A stretch of 37,395 nucleotides of DNA from Gemmatimonadota bacterium. GTDB lineage: Bacteria; Gemmatimonadota; Gemmatimonadetes; Longimicrobiales; Gaopeijiaceae. Made by a program: the position numbers and the translations under genes. Shown piece by piece: positions 33,399 through 37,395 of this stretch. How positions within the stretch are numbered: position 1 is the first letter of the stretch; the number at the start of each line of letters is the position of its first letter. The stretch spans positions 1 through 37,395 of the forward strand of contig VXLT01000361.1 in the NCBI GenBank assembly GCA_009841475.1, in the 5' to 3' direction. The notes under the pieces are model-generated. The model saw only the letters and a list, made by a program, of their open reading frames with translations, was not told the DNA's origin and searched no databases.

Positions 33399-35243
33399 AT
33401 GGCCACTTCGGAACGGGTGACGGTCGCGCAGGCCGGGAATTGGAGCGAGCGCTTGCGCAGGGTTGCCGCGAAGCTCGCCTCCGCCCCTTCCCATGCGAAC
33501 GCACTCGAGGCCTACCATGCCGGCCTGGAGGCACCGGCAACGGTGGAGGGGTTCGTCTCCCTGAATTGCGGCATCCTGCGAAATGTAACGGTGGAGCCGT
33601 GGCTGCCGGAATTGTATGGCGCCCTCCTCCGGTGCGGCATCCACACGAGGTTCCTGCTCGGCGACTACGCGGTATACGAGCGCTACGCGTCCGCTCCCTC
33701 TGACCTGGGGACTCCCGCGCCGGATTGTTTCCTGGTCTGCCTGGACGCCGGGGCCCTGGCGGGCGACGCGCGCCACGATCCTCCTGCGGACATGGCGGAC
33801 GCGCTGCTGGGACGCATCACGGGGATCGTGGGCGGCCTGGTCGACCGCACCAGCGCGAACATCGTCGTCACCAACCTCGCACCGGATCCGCAACCGGTTC
33901 ACTCCCTTCATGGCGACCAGGATACCGCGGGTTGGCCACACCTTCGCAGGACGGTGAACGCAGGGCTGACAGCCGTCCTGTCCGCGGAACCCCGGGTATC
34001 GATTCTGGACATGGACCGGATCGTTGGGGAGTTCGGGGCTTCCCGCGCGTACGACACGCGAATGTACATGATCGCGGCCAGCCCCTTCGCGGTCGACTTC
34101 CTGCCGCACCTGGGGCGGGCGTTTGCCGCGGCGGTCGCGGCAGCCGTCCTGCCACCGAAGAAGTGTGTGGTCGTCGACTGCGACAATACCCTGTGGGGAG
34201 GCATCCTGGGTGAAGACGGACCGGAAAGAGTTGCGATCGGGACGGATTATCCCGGGTCCGCGTACCGAGAGTTTCAGCTCTTCCTGGTCGGGCTCTTCCG
34301 CAGGGGATTCCTGCTGGCCATGAACAGCAAGAACAACGAGGCCGACGTGCTGTCGTTCATGGAGGACTGTCCGGAGATGGTCCTGCGGCCCGCCGACTTC
34401 GCGGCCCGCCGGATCAACTGGGAGGACAAGGCTGCCAACCTGACGGAGCTCGCCCGGGAGCTGAACATCGGGCTCGATTCGATGATCTTCATCGACGACA
34501 GCCCTTTCGAGTGTGAACTCGTGAAGTCGGCGCTGCCGGAGGTTCAGGTGGAGCAGTTCCCCGCCAATCCCCTTGATATCCCGAGGTATGTGTCCGCGAT
34601 CCAGGGAGTCGAACGGCTCAGCGTCGGGAAGGACGACCTTGCCCGCACAGAGTCCATCCGCGCCAACGCGAGCCGCGAGAGGCTCAGGAGGGGGGCCCCG
34701 GATCTGGACTCTTTCCTGCGCAGCCTTTCGATCAGGTTAACGATCGCCCGGCAGGACCGGACCGCGGTGCGCCGGATCAGCGAGCTCTGCCAGCGCACCA
34801 ACCAGTTCAACCTGACGACCAAACGATACGGGGTGGGCGACATCGAGCGACTGATGGACGAGGGCGTTGTCTATACCATGAGCATGAAGGACCGTTTTGC
34901 GGACTACGGAACGATCGGCGTCGCCATCGTCGACACGGGCTCCGGGGATCGCTGGGAGATCGACTCCTTCATGCTGAGTTGCCGGGCGTTCGGGCGAAGG
35001 GTTGAAGTGGAATTGCTTCAGGCGCTGCTGGAGGACGCCGGGACGGCGGGCGTGCGGTCGGTCGGGGCCTGCCATGTTGCCACCGCAAAGAACGGAATGA
35101 CGCGCAACTTCTTCCCTGATTACGGGTTCGCAGAGACGGAGGCGTCGGACGGCGAGGCCAGGTTCGAGATCCAGATCGGCGCGGCCGCCGGGCGTCGACC
35201 GGATGGTATCTGCGAGGTGCGGCGAGTGGAGTCTCCAACATGA
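33399..35243 (+). CDS. FkbH-like HAD-family glyceryl-ACP synthase type enzyme
   Basis: 614 residues. An N-terminal ~240-residue domain with SGNH-like character precedes a HAD-IIIC domain: D260-C-D262-N-T-L-W-G-G, MNSKNNEADV and MIFIDDSPFEC. The C-terminal part (FNLTTKRYGVGDIERLMDEG, then DSFMLSCRAFGRRVE) is the GNAT-like region of FkbH proteins. Characterised members take a glyceryl unit from 1,3-bisphosphoglycerate and load it on an ACP thiol. The stop overlaps the ACP start (ATGA), which fits that partnership. No polyketide synthase is nearby, so the glyceryl-ACP would serve something other than classical polyketide assembly. Confidence 0.9.
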   Translation: MATSERVTVAQAGNWSERLRRVAAKLASAPSHANALEAYHAGLEAPATVEGFVSLNCGILRNVTVEPWLPELYGALLRCGIHTRFLLGDYAVYERYASAPSDLGTPAPDCFLVCLDAGALAGDARHDPPADMADALLGRITGIVGGLVDRTSANIVVTNLAPDPQPVHSLHGDQDTAGWPHLRRTVNAGLTAVLSAEPRVSILDMDRIVGEFGASRAYDTRMYMIAASPFAVDFLPHLGRAFAAAVAAAVLPPKKCVVVDCDNTLWGGILGEDGPERVAIGTDYPGSAYREFQLFLVGLFRRGFLLAMNSKNNEADVLSFMEDCPEMVLRPADFAARRINWEDKAANLTELARELNIGLDSMIFIDDSPFECELVKSALPEVQVEQFPANPLDIPRYVSAIQGVERLSVGKDDLARTESIRANASRERLRRGAPDLDSFLRSLSIRLTIARQDRTAVRRISELCQRTNQFNLTTKRYGVGDIERLMDEGVVYTMSMKDRFADYGTIGVAIVDTGSGDRWEIDSFMLSCRAFGRRVEVELLQALLEDAGTAGVRSVGACHVATAKNGMTRNFFPDYGFAETEASDGEARFEIQIGAAAGRRPDGICEVRRVESPT

Positions 35244-35473
35244 TCGAGAACACGGAAGCGACTCTCGAGAGGATCTTTCGGAGTGTGCTCAAGGTGCAGC
35301 CGGATGAGGACATGGTTTCGGTGTCGGTCGAGTCGCATGGCTGGGACTCGGTCGCCCACCTGAATCTGATCCTTGCAGTGGAACAGGAGTTCCAGTTCAT
35401 GATGACGCCGGAGGAGGCGTCGGCAGCGAACTCCTTCCGGACGATGCTGGATCTGGTGAACAGCCGGCGATGA
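35240..35473 (+). CDS. acyl carrier protein
   Basis: 77 residues with the helical layout of ACPs. The phosphopantetheine attachment site is S37 in HGWDSVAHLNLI. Its 4-bp overlap with the FkbH-like gene implies that the two work as a pair. The sequence is unlike housekeeping AcpP (which has D-S-L-D) and so is a specialised carrier. It probably holds the glyceryl or related acyl group for the hydratase and a transferase. A phosphopantetheinyl transferase is not in the window. Confidence 0.92.
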   Translation: MIENTEATLERIFRSVLKVQPDEDMVSVSVESHGWDSVAHLNLILAVEQEFQFMMTPEEASAANSFRTMLDLVNSRR

Positions 35474-35477
35474 GAAG

Positions 35478-36371
35478 GTGAGTACCGGGCGCGGCCGCGG
35501 CGTATTCGCACTCCGCTTCGATGTGGATTCGGTAACCTGCCTCGAGCGCGGGATACCCGCCCTGCTGAGGCTGGGTGAGCGCCACGGCGTACGGTTCACC
35601 TTCTTCGTGAACATGGGCCGCAGCTTCAGCTGGCGTCACACGGTCGCCCGTACGCTCAGGTCGAGGCGCGCCGGTGCGACGGGCGAAGACGTCGGCACCC
35701 CGCGCGCTAACAAGTTGCCGGCGGGGGCGAAGCTCGGACGGGGAGGCGTGCTGAAGACCGTGCTGATGAATCCGCGGCTGGGCTGGCGCTATCGCCCAAC
35801 CCTCGATCGCCTCTTTGAAGAGGGACACGAACTGGGGCTGCACGGGGGCTCCAATCACGCCACCTGGCAGTACGCCCTCGATGAACTCGGGGAAGATGGC
35901 CTGAAGAGGCACGTCCGCCCGTCCTTCGCGGCCTTCAGGGATCGATACGGGCAGCCGAGCGGCTTCGCCAGCCCGGGATTTCGCTACAACGAGGCGGTGC
36001 TGGACCTCATGGACCACGAAGGCTTCGAGTACGCCTCGGACATGGACGGGGAGCGGCCCTTCCGGCCTCCCCGTCCCGGCAGGGGGCGCCGTTACAGGCA
36101 CTTCCAGGTCCCGGTCAACGTGATCGGAGAGGACAGTGTTCCCATGATCGAGCAGGGTCTGGCCCTTGGGCGGTCGGATGCCCGCATTGTGCGGGATTCG
36201 GTGGAACGCATCCGCGAGCGCCGGTTTGCGCTGATGTACGGACATCCATACGTCGAGGGCGTGCAGTGGCGCCTTCTCGACGCCATTCTCACGGAGCTGT
36301 CGGGCGACTACGAAACTGTTACCGTCGCCGAGTACCTGAGACTCTGGAAGGAGACGGCAGGCCATGGGTAA
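35478..36371 (+). CDS. ArnD-like polysaccharide deacetylase family protein
   Basis: 297 residues from a GTG start 4 nt after the ACP gene. The NodB-type fold opens with FALRFDVDSVTC, where D15 and D17 are the expected catalytic/metal Asp pair, and continues with HELGLHGGSNHATWQ (metal His) and GFASPGFRYNE. Blocks such as LKTVLMNPRLGWRY resemble ArnD, which removes a formyl group from an undecaprenyl-phosphate-linked aminosugar. A lipid-linked or glycan N-acyl sugar is a reasonable substrate. It overlaps the next gene by 8 bp. Confidence 0.85.
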   Translation: MSTGRGRGVFALRFDVDSVTCLERGIPALLRLGERHGVRFTFFVNMGRSFSWRHTVARTLRSRRAGATGEDVGTPRANKLPAGAKLGRGGVLKTVLMNPRLGWRYRPTLDRLFEEGHELGLHGGSNHATWQYALDELGEDGLKRHVRPSFAAFRDRYGQPSGFASPGFRYNEAVLDLMDHEGFEYASDMDGERPFRPPRPGRGRRYRHFQVPVNVIGEDSVPMIEQGLALGRSDARIVRDSVERIRERRFALMYGHPYVEGVQWRLLDAILTELSGDYETVTVAEYLRLWKETAGHG

Positions 36372-36825
36372 GGTCATTCGGTACCTGGCTTCCATGCTCC
36401 CGATCGGCCAGGGATTGCGTGCGTGTCTTTACGGTGTGAGCGGGCTCCGGGTCGGAGCGCTGACGATCATCGATCGGAATGTGCAAGTTACCCGGCCCGA
36501 CATGGTAACGATCGGCTCGCGCGTCACGATCTGCAACGCGGTTTCGATACTGGGGGAAGTCACGGCCGTAAACTCCAGGTTGGAGGAAGCCTACAGCCTG
36601 CGGAAGACGGAACCGGTCGTGATCGAGGACGATGCCTACATCGGCGTCAAGGCGACCATCCTGCCGGGGGTCCGGATTGGCCGGATGGCCACGGTCGGGG
36701 CGAATACCCTGGTGATCGCCGATGTGCCGGACTACGGTGTCGTGCTGGGCGTTCCGGGACGGGTTATGATGATTCGTCCCCACGAGGAGGATGCAGCTGC
36801 CGAGGGTGGCGGCGGTGGTTCATGA
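36364..36825 (+). CDS. hexapeptide-repeat (LbH) acyltransferase
   Basis: 153 residues. Left-handed beta-helix repeats of the [IVL]-G-x4 type are seen (VTIGSRVTICNAV, VVIEDDAYIGVKATILPGV, RIGRMATVGANTLVIADVPD), ending in the typical GVPGRVM. The catalytic His usual in maltose/virginiamycin-type acetyltransferases is not obvious. The family mostly moves acetyl from acetyl-CoA to sugars or aminosugars; here an ACP-bound donor is also possible. The C-terminus ends in a Glu/Gly-rich tail. It is the last gene of the MaoC-FkbH-ACP set. Confidence 0.82.
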   Translation: MGKVIRYLASMLPIGQGLRACLYGVSGLRVGALTIIDRNVQVTRPDMVTIGSRVTICNAVSILGEVTAVNSRLEEAYSLRKTEPVVIEDDAYIGVKATILPGVRIGRMATVGANTLVIADVPDYGVVLGVPGRVMMIRPHEEDAAAEGGGGGS

Positions 36826-36887
36826 ACACGGCAGGAAGACAAATGCGTGATCCGGATCGAGAGTTGGGTCGAATGGAGTCGACGGAT

Positions 36888-37395
36888 ATGGCCAACCATG
36901 CAAGGAGTCAGGAACTGCCGCTTCGGACCTGTCCATACGCTGTTGCGGCTGTGGTTTTGGCCACGGCGTGCATTTCAACAGGGCCAGACGAGCAAGTGAC
37001 GGAACGGGACGTGCTCGTCGCGCTGTACGAGAGCACCGGCGGTTCCGATTGGCTACGCAGCGATGGGTGGCTGTCGGACGCCGAGCTGGGCAGCTGGTAC
37101 GGCGTGGATACCAACAGCCAGGGGCACGTCACGCGCATCGTGCTCAACGGGAACAACCTTGTTGGTTCAATCCCGTCCGAGCTTGGCGTGCTGGAACACC
37201 TCAGCCGCTTGAGCCTTCAGCGCAACGGACTCACTGGCGAGATTCCCCCGGAGTTGGGACGACTGGCGACAATCGATACACTGGACGTCTACGTCAATGG
37301 GTTGAGCGGTGCGATTCCGCGGGAGCTATTGGGACTTGAGGAGGTCTCGCTGCTGCTTCTTGGCTTCAACCAGCTCTCAGGCCCTATTCCGCCGG
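36888..37395 (+). CDS. leucine-rich-repeat lipoprotein, 3' truncated by window end
   Basis: The frame is open through the end of the window. The ATG at 36888 has GGAG 9 nt upstream and gives a sensible signal peptide ending in A-T-A-C. In-frame ATGs at 36822 (overlapping the previous stop as ATGA) and 36843 (AGGAAG upstream) are alternatives. After ALYESTGGSDWLRSDGW, a cap seen in bacterial plant-type LRR proteins, come 24-residue repeats with the N-x-L-x-G-x-I-P pattern (NNLVGSIPSELG, NGLTGEIPPELG, NGLSGAIPRELL, NQLSGPIPP). It is probably a surface protein-binding lipoprotein. Confidence 0.85.
   Translation, partial: MANHARSQELPLRTCPYAVAAVVLATACISTGPDEQVTERDVLVALYESTGGSDWLRSDGWLSDAELGSWYGVDTNSQGHVTRIVLNGNNLVGSIPSELGVLEHLSRLSLQRNGLTGEIPPELGRLATIDTLDVYVNGLSGAIPRELLGLEEVSLLLLGFNQLSGPIPP

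Overview
This is a GC-rich (roughly two-thirds G+C) chromosomal window with about 30 protein genes, two tRNAs and no phage, insertion sequence, CRISPR array or rRNA that I can see. The gene content fits an uncultured Gramnegative-type bacterium, most plausibly Gemmatimonadota: many secreted lipoproteins, 6-bladed propellers with a G-x-G-P-G-E-F signature, TPR/thioredoxin lipoproteins, Ig-like/LVIVD proteins, a sulfocyanin-like cupredoxin and an outer-membrane barrel. The phylum is inferred from gene style only. Bases 1 to about 110 are low-complexity and probably a poor contig end, so the first gene is 5'-truncated or corrupted.

Region 1 (60-8602, + strand) is a compact housekeeping run: TPR protein, tRNA-Gly(CCC), a PDZ/radical-SAM DUF512 protein, der, plsY, gpsA, a MerR-like regulator, surE and a DUF368/PopT-type undecaprenyl-phosphate transporter. 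Gene spacing is tight, with some overlaps. The DUF368 gene ends in a tRNA T-arm-like sequence and shares a CTAG stop palindrome with the convergent cupredoxin gene.

Region 2 (8599-25361) is envelope/secreted-protein territory: a sulfocyanin-like lipoprotein that has lost two copper ligands, a TPR-TlpA lipoprotein, two 6-bladed propeller lipoproteins, a barrel protein, a TPR membrane protein, an Ig-like/LVIVD protein, a PLP-dependent dehydratase, an Ig-like metalloprotease lipoprotein and a YfgM-like protein. In its middle (16930-17514) lies a small accessory-looking patch: an antitoxin-like ORF, a broken downstream frame, overlapping inverted repeats, tRNA-Arg(CCT) and an operator-like array of three phased half-sites. 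The N-terminus of the antitoxin-like protein recurs at the N-terminus of the barrel gene 4 kb away.

Region 3 (25481-32678, - strand) holds a YfhO-family GT-C-like membrane protein, a lysyl-PG-synthase-type membrane domain fused to a methyltransferase, and a polyprenyl-phosphate glycosyltransferase. These three overlap by 4 bp at each junction and look like a three-component transmembrane glycosylation system. Proline dehydrogenase and a serine beta-lactamase-family lipoprotein follow on the same strand.

Region 4 (32946-37395, + strand) is divergent from region 3 and encodes MaoC-like hydratase, FkbH-like HAD enzyme, acyl carrier protein, ArnD-like polysaccharide deacetylase and hexapeptide acyltransferase, then a truncated leucine-rich-repeat lipoprotein. 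Together regions 3 and 4 suggest a lipid-linked glycan pathway in which an ACP-borne acyl (possibly glyceryl) unit decorates a polyprenyl-linked or surface glycan. This is my best candidate for an undescribed system.
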